Below, piece after piece: positions 9,614-18,319 of a DNA stretch of 34,558 nt. The translations under genes and the position numbers were made by a program. Below the pieces are notes generated by a model. That model saw nothing but the letters and a program-made list of their open reading frames with translations. It was not told where the DNA came from and ran no database searches. How positions within the stretch are numbered: position 1 is the stretch's first letter; each line of letters begins with the position of its first letter. The stretch is from a virus: positions 1 to 34,558 of the IMG/VR virus record IMGVR_UViG_3300043466_000558, one strand, 5' to 3'.

Positions 9614-10555
9614 TTATGCTCTAGTTCCAAATTGTCCCCATCCGTACTTCTGTTGAACATCTAGCGGAGCAGAAGATAAAGGAACCATAGACCCTGCAAA
9701 TTGCGCCGCAGGAAGCCCTCCTATTGTTGCCTGATACCCACGACCAGATGGAGATAGACTATTTAGGTATTGAGATTTATCCAATGCCCCATATGCTTGC
9801 ATACCCATCTGCCCCAATTGCATTCCAAGTTGCGATTGCTGTTGGTTTGCTAATTGATTAGCCGCATATTGATTCATTGCCGCTTGATAAGCGTTTTCAG
9901 CACTTTGCATCCCAAGTTGCCCCATTGACAATGCTTGTCCAGTAGCTTGCAATCCAGCTTGCATTCCTATTTCTGGACGAACAACCATTTGGTTAGCCAG
10001 TTGTTGCCATGTAGGTGCGGCACTCAATCCAAATTGGGAAAGCCCAAGGCTAGTCTGCCCAATGTTCCTAGCAAAGTTTTGAGGGGCTTGCCCACCACCA
10101 GAGAAGAGATTGAATCCACCACCAAGATTCTGCGCTACTTGACGATTGATATTTTGCTGAACATCAAGAGGAATTTGCCCTTGGATGTATTGGTTAATTT
10201 GGTTTTGCGCAAGTTGCCGTTGTTGGCTAGACCCCGGAGTAACCCTGTTCTGATTGCGAATATTAGCTTGGGTTCCAGCCCTAGCAAAATCAATTCCCTG
10301 TTGTTGTGCTTGGTTAAATATATCGGCAGAGTTTTGCAACATCTGATCTGGAGTATATTGATAATTCCAAGAAGGAAGACCAGAACTAGTAGATTGACTT
10401 CCTCCAAACAATCCCGACCCACCAAGTCCACCAAGAAGACCGCCAGCAACAGCACCAACAGCAGTACCTACACCGGGAACTATTGATCCAAGTTTTGCTC
10501 CAGTCATTGCGCCACCTAGCGCACCTCCTGCGGTTCCCATTGTTGAAAATGCCAT
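9614..10555 (-). CDS. Gly/Gln-rich internal virion-like protein (313 aa)
   Basis: I choose the ATG at 10555 (MAFSTMGTAGG), 17 nt after the adaptor-like gene; the ORF opens ten codons earlier. Residues about 8-52 form a small-residue, GxxxG-rich hydrophobic segment (GALGGAMTGAKLGSIVPGVG and following), compatible with membrane insertion. The rest is strikingly glutamine-rich: about 50 Q in 313 residues, with low-complexity repeats such as LGMQLGQMGMQ and QLANQQQSQ. T7 gp14 and similar ejection proteins combine a membrane-active segment with this location. Function is inferred from that pattern and from the neighbours. Confidence 0.68.
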   Translation of the reverse strand: MAFSTMGTAGGALGGAMTGAKLGSIVPGVGTAVGAVAGGLLGGLGGSGLFGGSQSTSSGLPSWNYQYTPDQMLQNSADIFNQAQQQGIDFARAGTQANIRNQNRVTPGSSQQRQLAQNQINQYIQGQIPLDVQQNINRQVAQNLGGGFNLFSGGGQAPQNFARNIGQTSLGLSQFGLSAAPTWQQLANQMVVRPEIGMQAGLQATGQALSMGQLGMQSAENAYQAAMNQYAANQLANQQQSQLGMQLGQMGMQAYGALDKSQYLNSLSPSGRGYQATIGGLPAAQFAGSMVPLSSAPLDVQQKYGWGQFGTRA

Positions 10556-10572
10556 ATTATTGTTTGTGTAGG

Positions 10573-11586
10573 TTAATAAGGCCAAGTTGCGCCGTCATCC
10601 CAAGCATATGTGGGAATTAGAGCGTTTAGCATCATGTTGTTAGGAAATTGTCGAATCGTACTGCCGGTAGGTTCTTCCTTATCAGCAGTTTCCCTGTTTA
10701 CTTCAAAAATCGCATTCTGTAAAGAAGTTGCATAAAGCTGATCGCTACCTTTGTTCTCACGATAGACTACTGCCATTACAGCAGAAATCATTGCCTCTGG
10801 AGTAAACTCTACTTGATCAGTAAGATCGTAAAGGTCTTGGTAGTTTTTCTTGCAATATAGAATTACCGAATCCCTAACACGACCTTGGACGGCATACCTA
10901 CGGAAAGACGGGTTTATATCATAGGGTTGATATACAGAAAGAAGCATCCTTGCTGGTGCATCTGTATCATAGGCATACAACCTAACCCTTCCTTGGGTTT
11001 GGGGCTTGGTGCATTGGAATACACTCTTAAAGAAGTTTACGGAATAGGCATAGTCAGGAGCCATTCCCAAAACAATCGTTTCCTTAATCCTAGTTCCATA
11101 GGCATTTTCCCCAAAGAAAGTAACTTCTTTGCCAGCATCAAGAGGAGATTCAGCTTCTACGCACAGTTTGTATGGGGCTTGCTCGTAGTTCTGGTAAGTA
11201 ACGTGCTTGCCTCCAATCTCAATAAACTTCTTGTTGCCACCATTCCACCCATAGGCTTGCCCCCATCCATTGCCATTTCCGTAGCCACCAGAACTTGCAT
11301 CACCCCAATTGTTTTGAGGGATGCTCTGATACCATTCATTGCCAAGGGATACTGGTTGCCCATCAATCCATGCCAACCTTACTTGCTTATAAAGACTTGG
11401 TAGTGTCAGAATTGCATTAACGCAAGCAATGCAAACATACTCGCAAGTTGCATCCGTATCAGTTTTGTTCCAAAGCAAACTCCTTGCCTTGTTCATATAC
11501 TGCAATTGCACCGTTTGATTGCAAGTGCCGCTATTCCCTGCATAGGGCTTAATAGCATTCAGAATATATGCAACATCGTACAGCAT
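10573..11586 (-). CDS. head-tail adaptor / tail tubular A-like protein (337 aa)
   Basis: Starts MLYDVAYILNAI at ATG 11586. The second half carries the pattern of phage connector-associated proteins: GRVRLYAYDTDAP, then LLSVYQPYDINPSFRRYAV, then VRDSVILYCKKNY with a helical C-terminal segment (TPEAMISAVMAVVY). The N-terminal 60 residues contain a helix with CEYVCIACVNAIL. A Gly/Asn/Trp-rich loop (YGNGNGWGQAYGW) lies near residue 105. Its position before the internal-virion genes and near the nozzle-like gene suggests a gp11-like ring component. The assignment rests on residue pattern and synteny; a tail-associated structural protein of other fold is possible. Confidence 0.55.
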   Translation of the reverse strand: MLYDVAYILNAIKPYAGNSGTCNQTVQLQYMNKARSLLWNKTDTDATCEYVCIACVNAILTLPSLYKQVRLAWIDGQPVSLGNEWYQSIPQNNWGDASSGGYGNGNGWGQAYGWNGGNKKFIEIGGKHVTYQNYEQAPYKLCVEAESPLDAGKEVTFFGENAYGTRIKETIVLGMAPDYAYSVNFFKSVFQCTKPQTQGRVRLYAYDTDAPARMLLSVYQPYDINPSFRRYAVQGRVRDSVILYCKKNYQDLYDLTDQVEFTPEAMISAVMAVVYRENKGSDQLYATSLQNAIFEVNRETADKEEPTGSTIRQFPNNMMLNALIPTYAWDDGATWPY

Positions 11587-11598
11587 GGATTGATACGG

Positions 11599-11748
11599 TT
11601 AGATTCCTCTACCCATTCCTTTGCCCTTGGCATAACCACGGGCAACGGCTTTGGAAGGGCCAATTTTTCCTTTTCTGGCTTCCATCTTGAGGGAAGGAGA
11701 AGACTTTGCGTGAAGCATCTTCTTCCTCATCCCTTTTTGGGTAGCCAT
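11599..11748 (-). CDS. tiny basic protein (49 aa)
   Basis: From the ATG at 11748 the product is MATQKGMRKKMLHAKSSPSL and a further 29 residues ending GYAKGKGMGRGI. Lys, Arg and Gly make up much of it, giving a strongly positive, probably unfolded peptide. The start lies one base after the upstream stop and the stop 12 nt before the adaptor-like gene, so it fits the operon exactly. It may bind DNA or the inner face of the connector; no family is recognised. Codons upstream of this ATG belong to the neighbour in another frame. Confidence 0.6.
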   Translation of the reverse strand: MATQKGMRKKMLHAKSSPSLKMEARKGKIGPSKAVARGYAKGKGMGRGI

Positions 11749-11749
11749 A

Positions 11750-12001
11750 TTAAAGGAAATCGCAAGCAAATGGAGTACCACGCCCCATCGAAGTCTCATG
11801 GGCAGGGCCGCCTACAGAAAATGCTTTCTGTGTTTTCTCGCCAATGGATTTGATTCGGGCAGTCCTCGCATCTTGGTATGCACGAATTGCAGGAATGTTT
11901 CCTGTAATCTGCATCCTTTGCATGGGCTGTGGTGTGGGATGATCAGAGACAATCCCACGCTCGGTTTTGTCAACCGTGTATTGGACTCCGTGAGATGACA
12001 T
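11750..12001 (-). CDS. small hypothetical protein (83 aa)
   Basis: The ATG at 12001 (MSSHGVQYTVDKTERG) directly follows the stop of the 60-aa gene; the same frame is open upstream but would overlap that gene entirely. The product is polar, with two Thr/Pro/Met-rich turns (SDHPTPQPMQRMQ) and a helix (PAIRAYQDARTARIKSIGE). No signal peptide or membrane segment. It lies in a trio of very small genes between the fibre/nozzle genes and the adaptor gene. Function unknown; a minor tail or connector component would fit the location. Confidence 0.6.
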   Translation of the reverse strand: MSSHGVQYTVDKTERGIVSDHPTPQPMQRMQITGNIPAIRAYQDARTARIKSIGEKTQKAFSVGGPAHETSMGRGTPFACDFL

Positions 12002-12002
12002 A

Positions 12003-12185
12003 TTATTTCTTGGAGTGACCACGACCCGGAGAAGAGGGTTCGGGCTGGAGCTTTCCGCTATAGAAAATACCAGAAAACTCATTACCACGGGGGTTGTTTC
12101 CAAGGTTTTCTTTGGCGTGTCCACGAGTGGACGATCCTTCTGATTGTAGTTTTGGCTGGGTAGCCCTGTTAGTGTCCTTTGCCAT
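12003..12185 (-). CDS. small polar protein (60 aa)
   Basis: Begins MAKDTNRATQPKLQSEGSST at the ATG 12185 and ends SSPGRGHSKK. It is rich in Ser, Gly, Asn, Pro and Lys and looks intrinsically disordered. Spacing to the upstream gene is 25 nt and its stop abuts the next start. This is the first of three consecutive tiny genes. I do not recognise it. Confidence 0.55.
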   Translation of the reverse strand: MAKDTNRATQPKLQSEGSSTRGHAKENLGNNPRGNEFSGIFYSGKLQPEPSSPGRGHSKK

Positions 12186-12210
12186 TTTGTGTTGGGGTTA
12201 GGGGTTATGT

Positions 12211-12696
12211 TTAGGTTGAAATGATAGATTGAACAGTCCAGTTAATTGCAGAAATTTTATCCGTTCCAATAATATTTGTAACAAAAGAAAACCCAGTTGT
12301 AGTATTGCTTCCAGAAACAAGCGACCAAAAAGAAGCTGGAGCAGTTGTTGCCGTCCCATCATTAACATATGCAATGTTAATGGTGTAATTGGTATTAGGC
12401 ATTGGAGTTGTAAAACTTACAGTTTGCGTTCTAAAGCCAATAGCGGGAGAATTTATTGTGCCTGTCCTAGTATTAACCGCCAAGGCATCATATTGATTTT
12501 GGAGGTTTTGAATATTCTGATTGATTGTAGCAATCTGCGCTGGTGTAACTTGACCAAGGCCGGGGATATTTACCGTCCCGTTGTTCAAATATAGCTGAAT
12601 AAAACTATTAAAAATGTCACTCCATCTGCCTTCTGGACAATAATTTGCTGGAACCGTTGGAAACAACAGTTGAGCAGGAGAACTTTGATTGTTCAT
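12211..12696 (-). CDS. short tail fibre-like protein (161 aa)
   Basis: Residues about 1-50 are globular (CPEGRWSDIFNSFIQLYLNN). Next comes a heptad-like trimerisation helix (QIATINQNIQNLQNQYDAL). A C-terminal beta-domain follows, with the pattern of fibre-tip or lectin-like domains: VSFTTPMPNTNYTINIAYV, FWSLVSGSNTTTGFSF and a final strand. The coiled coil plus beta tip is typical of short trimeric phage appendages. It follows the nozzle-like gene and precedes the small connector genes. A receptor-binding or tail-plug role is inferred. Confidence 0.6.
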   Translation of the reverse strand: MNNQSSPAQLLFPTVPANYCPEGRWSDIFNSFIQLYLNNGTVNIPGLGQVTPAQIATINQNIQNLQNQYDALAVNTRTGTINSPAIGFRTQTVSFTTPMPNTNYTINIAYVNDGTATTAPASFWSLVSGSNTTTGFSFVTNIIGTDKISAINWTVQSIIST

Positions 12697-12740
12697 AGGT
12701 TGCTAATTTATATATTGGTTTTTCTTTGTTTGCAATAGTT

Positions 12741-14945
12741 TTATCCATTGACGGATGCAACTTCATTAGGAAGCGGAATAATCCTGTAATAATCCAAATC
12801 AGCCACACAACTACAAGTTACTGGTTCTGGATTGTTATAGAAATCATCAGGGCAATATCCTTGAGGAAGATCAATCCTATCATTGAAAACAATGGCAAGC
12901 CTTATTCTGTCCACAATACAAGATCCAGCTATATCAACTTTAATTTGAAACTCTGTTCCTCTTTCAATTGGAATATCATTAAACTTTTCGCAATTGTTTG
13001 CGTTAGGAGAAGGCAACCTTATTTGCTCATATCTTGGTTGAGAAATTACTGGAGTGCAATTACTTGCATCAAAATTACATTTGTCCAAACCAACAGTTAT
13101 TGGTTTTAAAAACTCGTTGAAACAAAAATACGAATCTGGCCTAAATTCACAAGCAACAGTTACTTCTTCCTTTAGGTTGGAAATCCATATCTCGCCACCA
13201 ACAAGTTGTTTTCTAACAAATTTGCTTGCTCCGGGGTTTGGCGTGAAATCAAACCTCTTGGTAATAAAATAAGATTTGATCGGGACGCTTCCGTATTGAA
13301 CAGAGTAATCATCAACGCCAGTAGCTAGAACACTACTGTTTTGCAGTTCATAGAGACGATTTACGTTGTCGGCATCAAACGAGAAAGCAAACCCACGTTG
13401 AACACCATTAATTTGTGCTGATGCAAGTTGTGTCGGTTGCGGCCCTTCCCATAGACCATTCCACCGAGTAGGAAGTTGAGAGCTAGGATTGATTGCGCTT
13501 TCTCTTTCCACATCCAGAACAATCATTGCCCTGCTTGGACGATGGAGTCCGCAAGTAGATGGACTTCCAGTTGATACCGTAAAAGGGGAAACAGTAGCAA
13601 TAATGCGATTGTCAAAATACATGGCAGACTCAAACTGCCTCAACCAAGGAGTATCATAGTTTACCCAAGGCTGAACTTCCCTAGAGATTTTGCGGAAGGA
13701 AAGTGCCTGATAAAAATCTACTTGGGCATTGTTATAGAAAGCCCATCCATCATCAGACCTAAAGTAAACATCGTTGTTTACACCGCAAAGGCTCCAAGGG
13801 GAACGGCATCCCCTGCCAATAAGTGATACCTTTTGGATGTTGTTGGTTTGCCACGTTGTTCTTTCTTGTGAAAGATCCAAAGTGAAAGAACCATTTTCAC
13901 AGAACACAACAAGTTCACCCTGTCCACGAACATTGATGTTCAAGGATGGCATGACTCGCATTCCTGTAATTAACCCAAGACTTGCAGGGGGAGTAAAAGA
14001 TCCACCTTCTGCCCAATAGGTTTGTTCAGTAAAGTTTTGAGTATTTGCCGTATTTGTAAACCCATCTCCGTAAATAATATCGGAAACATAAATATTGTTT
14101 TTGGCATCACTTACAGCAACTCGTCCATATGCATATGCCATAATGGTTCCAATTGGCATTTCTTGCTTAAATGGATTAAGCCTATAAACAGAGTTTGGTT
14201 GCTCTGTTGTAATTACTTGATTGCCAGAGGTAGTAGAGGCAATATTTGACCAAGGAGTTGAAGTGCCATCTGGATAAACACTTCTAACTTGGTATGCATA
14301 AACAGTTGTTGAAGTTAACGTATTGTAACTATAAGAAGTCTCTGAATAGGGTTCTATTGCAACTGTCTCAAATACGCCTTGATTGTATTGTATTTGAATT
14401 TCATTGGAAACAGCACCGGGAGCATTATTTGTCCAAGTAAGGATAATTTTATTGGTTCCATTACCCTGCGCTTGAAGATTAGTAGGTTTTCCAGAAATGT
14501 TTCCATCCCATGCAATAGCATTTTGATACCCATTTTGGATATACATCCAATCTTCAGCTTGAACAAACCATGTGTGCATCATGGTGGGGTCATTGCCATC
14601 AATTAGTTTGTAAAGCGTACCTACGTTATTTACAATCGAAAGGAAGTAAATTGTGCCAGCAACAGATACAACAAACCCATCAGCAGACTCTTGTTTAATT
14701 GATTTATAGGGCCAAGCACCTTGAAAGTTTCCTGTTTGGAAATCAGTCAAGATAGAAGGGTCTTGACCAAACGCTACCGAGATAGGAATTTCAGTAAACG
14801 GGGGGCGAGTAGAATTGATCCCCTGCCTAAAGGATCTATTTACGCACGAAGAAACAAAATTAGCAGGAAGAATTGAAGGATGCGTTTCTGCATCCATTCC
14901 AATTGTAACCGTAGATCCATCATATACTCTACCATCTTCTGCCAT
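12741..14945 (-). CDS. tail nozzle / tubular B-like protein with FnIII domain (734 aa)
   Basis: Long beta-rich protein starting MAEDGRVYDGSTVTIG. The N-terminus (SFRQGINSTRPPFTEIPI, NFQGAWPYKSI) and the repeated strand-turn pattern later on fit the nozzle/propeller proteins of podovirus tails. An inserted fibronectin type III domain is visible at about 153-240: PTNLQAQGNGTNKIILTWTN, then the Y-x-Y and TVYAYQVRSVYPDG strands, ending PWSNIAST. The last 200 residues hold about a dozen cysteines (CEFRPDSYFC, CNFDASNC, CSCVAD). Neighbouring spike and fibre genes share the Cys-rich habit. The nozzle call rests on pattern and context; a generic tail-hub protein is the alternative. Confidence 0.6.
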   Translation of the reverse strand: MAEDGRVYDGSTVTIGMDAETHPSILPANFVSSCVNRSFRQGINSTRPPFTEIPISVAFGQDPSILTDFQTGNFQGAWPYKSIKQESADGFVVSVAGTIYFLSIVNNVGTLYKLIDGNDPTMMHTWFVQAEDWMYIQNGYQNAIAWDGNISGKPTNLQAQGNGTNKIILTWTNNAPGAVSNEIQIQYNQGVFETVAIEPYSETSYSYNTLTSTTVYAYQVRSVYPDGTSTPWSNIASTTSGNQVITTEQPNSVYRLNPFKQEMPIGTIMAYAYGRVAVSDAKNNIYVSDIIYGDGFTNTANTQNFTEQTYWAEGGSFTPPASLGLITGMRVMPSLNINVRGQGELVVFCENGSFTLDLSQERTTWQTNNIQKVSLIGRGCRSPWSLCGVNNDVYFRSDDGWAFYNNAQVDFYQALSFRKISREVQPWVNYDTPWLRQFESAMYFDNRIIATVSPFTVSTGSPSTCGLHRPSRAMIVLDVERESAINPSSQLPTRWNGLWEGPQPTQLASAQINGVQRGFAFSFDADNVNRLYELQNSSVLATGVDDYSVQYGSVPIKSYFITKRFDFTPNPGASKFVRKQLVGGEIWISNLKEEVTVACEFRPDSYFCFNEFLKPITVGLDKCNFDASNCTPVISQPRYEQIRLPSPNANNCEKFNDIPIERGTEFQIKVDIAGSCIVDRIRLAIVFNDRIDLPQGYCPDDFYNNPEPVTCSCVADLDYYRIIPLPNEVASVNG

Positions 14946-14946
14946 A

Positions 14947-16287
14947 TTACAAGAAGCTCAATTCGTAACCAGAGATTTGCAGAGTAAATGAATCGGGGGC
15001 TGTAAGTTTGCCGCTTAAGTAAATATTATAATTACAAATTGAGGAGTTTGGTATTTGACAATGACTTGTTCCGTAAACTGTTCCAACATTATTAGCAATG
15101 GCATTAGTATTAAATGCCAAATAAATTTCGTTTGTAGTTGGTATTACTGGTTGCGCAACACCCGTAGTTCCCAAGAAATTAGAAATAACTATATTTGCTT
15201 CAGTAGTGGATGCGGCGTTAGATAAACTAAAACGAAAATATGCTTTATCAACGTATTGATATGGAGCAAACGTAATTGCACCAGACCAATATATGTTATT
15301 ACTAGTTGTGTTTACAGTAATAACATCAACATTGGCAGTTTGTCCCAAATTTACAATCCTACCATTTTGGTTGTAAAACGGATCAATTTGAGATGCTGAA
15401 TTAGTCCTAAACATACCAATCAAACGGAAATAAGTATATCCAATTGGAATCGTAGGGCTTGTTGCGCTTAATGATGCAAGAGTTGCAACCGCAGAGGTTG
15501 TTGCATTATAAATGGCAAACACATAATAATATGTGCTGGCATTTAATACAGATACATCAAGAGAGTTTGGCAGACCGTTACTAGCAAGATTCAACGTATA
15601 AGTTGTAGAATTGTTTACAACAACGCTTTCTCCTGCATTATTATTCGCAACCAATTGACCAAAAGTAACATTCAATCCAGTTGTTCCAGCCGCCGAAATT
15701 CTTACGGAACGAGCATCAATAAATGCCGCAGGGTCAGGAGCGTTAGCAAAAGTTGGAACACCTCCAACCATTGTTAAAATCTGACCAGCGGTTCCAAGAG
15801 GGGCTTGTGCAACCACATTTGAGGCATTCTTATAAACCACACCCTGATTAGGAATAAGATTTTCAATAGTTCCCCAATTAACTGTGCTACCTCCAATTGG
15901 AACAATAGGGAAAGTTGCTTGAGTTACGGGTGATGTTGGCATTACTTCAACAACTTGTCCGTTATTTCCAGACAAAGCAGAAAGACCAAGAAGGTTTCCA
16001 GATGTTTGAGATGTTGTTGAAGGAGAAAGATAAACAGGGTTAGCCGTTGTTCCATTAGCCCAATTAACCAAACCAGTAGAAGCATTATAAAACAAAAGGC
16101 TATTAGAATCCAACGGAGGAACGGTATATTTGCAAGAGCTAGAATCCTCACCAACTACACGCTGAATCGTTCCCGTTCCAAGTGCGGTGCAAGTAGTTGG
16201 GAAGTTGGGATTGCAAGCAGAAGGAGCGTATTGCACAGTTCCTTGGCAACCGCATCCCCATCCAGTATTGTTATTTCCACAGGACAT
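14947..16287 (-). CDS. tail fibre protein with Cys-rich N-terminus (446 aa)
   Basis: The first 36 residues contain seven cysteines (MSCGNNNTGWGCGCQG, then C at about 24, 33 and so on). Gly/Thr/Asn-rich repeats of fibre-shaft character follow (LDSNSLLFYNASTGLVNWAN; GTAGQILTMVGGVPTF). The C-terminal half is a beta-structured domain (STYYYVFAIYNATTSAVATL, YTYFRLIGMFRTN) like those on phage receptor-binding fibres. The start ATG at 16287 follows a run of A in the mRNA and an 11-base direct repeat. Its stop abuts the nozzle-like gene by one base. Probably a receptor-contact fibre attached to the tail tip. Confidence 0.65.
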   Translation of the reverse strand: MSCGNNNTGWGCGCQGTVQYAPSACNPNFPTTCTALGTGTIQRVVGEDSSSCKYTVPPLDSNSLLFYNASTGLVNWANGTTANPVYLSPSTTSQTSGNLLGLSALSGNNGQVVEVMPTSPVTQATFPIVPIGGSTVNWGTIENLIPNQGVVYKNASNVVAQAPLGTAGQILTMVGGVPTFANAPDPAAFIDARSVRISAAGTTGLNVTFGQLVANNNAGESVVVNNSTTYTLNLASNGLPNSLDVSVLNASTYYYVFAIYNATTSAVATLASLSATSPTIPIGYTYFRLIGMFRTNSASQIDPFYNQNGRIVNLGQTANVDVITVNTTSNNIYWSGAITFAPYQYVDKAYFRFSLSNAASTTEANIVISNFLGTTGVAQPVIPTTNEIYLAFNTNAIANNVGTVYGTSHCQIPNSSICNYNIYLSGKLTAPDSFTLQISGYELSFL

Positions 16288-16345
16288 TTTTTTATAGTTA
16301 AAGGGTTATAGTTAAATTGTCAAATGTTAAAAACTAAAGAATAGT

Positions 16346-17662
16346 CTAAACAAAGAACGGGCTAACCAATAGCGTTCCACCAACAATGGTAGTATTGGAA
16401 TCTGCAACAACATTTGCATTTGCACTAGATACAACAACTTGTCTTGGGTCAGCAGAAACAATGCAGTTTGCTCCGTTAGTAATAAGCTCAACATCTCCCA
16501 TCAAACGCACAAGCTTGTTGGTTGCTGTTGTGGAGTTAAACGTGATGCATGGATTGGCACTATTTGCAAATAGCCTTCCACCTCTGAATACATAGCCGTT
16601 GTTTGTCGCATCTCCGTTTGCAAACTTGAAGACAACAAGTTTGGTTGCAGGATTTCCACCACCGACTAGATTCTCAATTCGTAAAGATGTTCTTCCACCA
16701 ACAATGCTGATTCCTTCCGTTCCAAATATCTGCACAGTCCAGCACAATGCCGTAAATTGCATCGTGGAGTTGGCTTGAGTCATGTCCAATAATCTTGCAC
16801 AATAGGTAAACAGCACTTGGTAAAAAACAGCACCGCTGGTTCCAGTTTCGCTAATAACAGTAGATGCAGGAGCATTTACAACTCCCGTGCTGTTAATTAC
16901 CAAAGAACCTGTAGAAGAGGCAAAGATTGTTCCTGCACCAGAAGCGTTTGTAATTGCTAAAAACTCAATTGAAACTAATTGCGTGAGACTTGTTCCCCCA
17001 CTTTGCGTCCAAAGCCCACCAGTTCCAGAACAAGTAAATGTTCCGTATCCTCCAACAATCTTTGGTTGATCTGCGGTTAGGCTAAAGGCAACAACATTTG
17101 CCGCCACAGTTACATTGGCATCCTGTGCAAAAAATAGATCACCTTTTCCATTAAGGCTAATCTGCGAAGTGATCGTATATGCCCCTGCATTAACGTAAAC
17201 CAAATCATTAATCGCTGAAGCGGCAACAGCGGCGGCAATAGTAGCAAATGGTACAGAAAAACTATATTTGCTGGTTGAGCCTCTTGAGTCAGTACCTACC
17301 CCTGCATCAACATAAATAGTTTTTCCAGAGTTAAAACTTGGTTTGTTAAGGATTTGCGGAATGCCACTTGTCGCATCCCAATCAGAATTTACTTGAGCAA
17401 ATGAGCCAGTATAAGGATAATAAGACCATAAACCAGAGCTATTTGCTCCAACTACAAAACTTGGATTATCAAAATTTGTTTGAATAAATGGAAGAGAAAT
17501 TGGGCTTGTGTAAGACCCGTCAGCAACAACAAAGTTCTGACCATTCCAATAATTCAATGCAGGATTAGACCCCGGCACAATCGGGTATTGTGTTCCGCAA
17601 CCAGTATAACAAGTATTCTGGTAATTGGAATCGCAACAATTTTGTCCTTGAGGGTATTGCAT
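16346..17662 (-). CDS. tail spike with predicted beta-helix (438 aa)
   Basis: The N-terminal 25 residues carry five cysteines (CCDSNYQNTCYTGCG), echoing the next fibre gene. A spacer with DWDATSGIPQILNKP, common in phage fibre necks, leads to the entry of a parallel beta-helix at about 115: IYVDAGVGTDSRGS, then FATIAAAVAASAINDLVYVN. Short beta-rungs follow to the end. Such spikes (pectate-lyase-like fold) often bind or cut surface polysaccharide; no catalytic residues can be assigned. The gene starts 30 nt after the endolysin stop. Confidence 0.7.
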   Translation of the reverse strand: MQYPQGQNCCDSNYQNTCYTGCGTQYPIVPGSNPALNYWNGQNFVVADGSYTSPISLPFIQTNFDNPSFVVGANSSGLWSYYPYTGSFAQVNSDWDATSGIPQILNKPSFNSGKTIYVDAGVGTDSRGSTSKYSFSVPFATIAAAVAASAINDLVYVNAGAYTITSQISLNGKGDLFFAQDANVTVAANVVAFSLTADQPKIVGGYGTFTCSGTGGLWTQSGGTSLTQLVSIEFLAITNASGAGTIFASSTGSLVINSTGVVNAPASTVISETGTSGAVFYQVLFTYCARLLDMTQANSTMQFTALCWTVQIFGTEGISIVGGRTSLRIENLVGGGNPATKLVVFKFANGDATNNGYVFRGGRLFANSANPCITFNSTTATNKLVRLMGDVELITNGANCIVSADPRQVVVSSANANVVADSNTTIVGGTLLVSPFFV

Positions 17663-17692
17663 AAGTATTGACTTTATATCATGTAGATAGTT

Positions 17693-18319
17693 TTACACAA
17701 GCGTTTTGCTTTCACAATTTTCTACCAACTTTGCTTCTGCTTCCCTACGCTTTAAAAGTCCATCCATGCCCTTGCCTTCCCATAGTCTTTTCATTTTCCT
17801 AATCTCATTAGCTATACCCTTGTAATCTTTCTTTGGAACAAGAACTCTTATGTTCCTCATTTCCAATCTGTTATCTCCCGCCATTGAAGATCCTCTATTA
17901 AATACAAGGGATACGATTGCTCCATAGGCATCATCGCAAAGTTCATCTAAAGAAGGAAATGCTTTCTCTGCAAGGCTTGCAAATTTGGGCCAAGTAGTTT
18001 TTTCAAAGATACCCTTGGCTTGATCCCATGATACAACAATCCCCGCTTCCCTTAATGTTTTAGTATATTCCTTGCCAGATGATCCAGTTTTTCCAGTTGC
18101 ACCCTGTATCAAAGTAATTTGTTTTTTAGGCAGGAAGGAAAAGATGTTGGCTAATTCTTGGGGTGAATAGTAAGCGCAATCTATTCCAATGCCGATTGTC
18201 GGGCCAGATGCACCTCCGGGCCATGTAAATTGGCTCAAATACTTGTTGTAATAGTTTTCCCCTCCACCGACTTCATAATCCATGAGGACTTTAAGAGTGT
18301 TGCTAGATGGTGATTTCAC
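17693..18319 (-). CDS. endolysin, GH24/T4-lysozyme-like (208 aa)
   Basis: The product would cut peptidoglycan glycan strands at lysis. The catalytic arrangement is recognisable: Glu16 in DYEVGGGE, then PTIGIGIDC at about 40-48, the counterpart of the 'GxxTxGxGxD' loop. Later, AYGAIVSLVFNRGS (131-144) matches the 'DALVSFxFNxG' helix and LLKRREAEAKL (188-198) matches the conserved 'RRxxExxL' helix. The start is a GTG at 18319 whose GTGA overlaps the upstream stop by four bases. No signal peptide or SAR helix is seen, so export needs a holin. It is the last gene of the lysis cassette. Confidence 0.8.
   Translation of the reverse strand: MKSPSSNTLKVLMDYEVGGGENYYNKYLSQFTWPGGASGPTIGIGIDCAYYSPQELANIFSFLPKKQITLIQGATGKTGSSGKEYTKTLREAGIVVSWDQAKGIFEKTTWPKFASLAEKAFPSLDELCDDAYGAIVSLVFNRGSSMAGDNRLEMRNIRVLVPKKDYKGIANEIRKMKRLWEGKGMDGLLKRREAEAKLVENCESKTLV

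Noticed and set aside
9935-10486. 183-codon plus-strand frame
   Set aside because: Antisense to the Gln-rich virion gene; Ser/Arg/Lys repeats mirror its repetitive codons.
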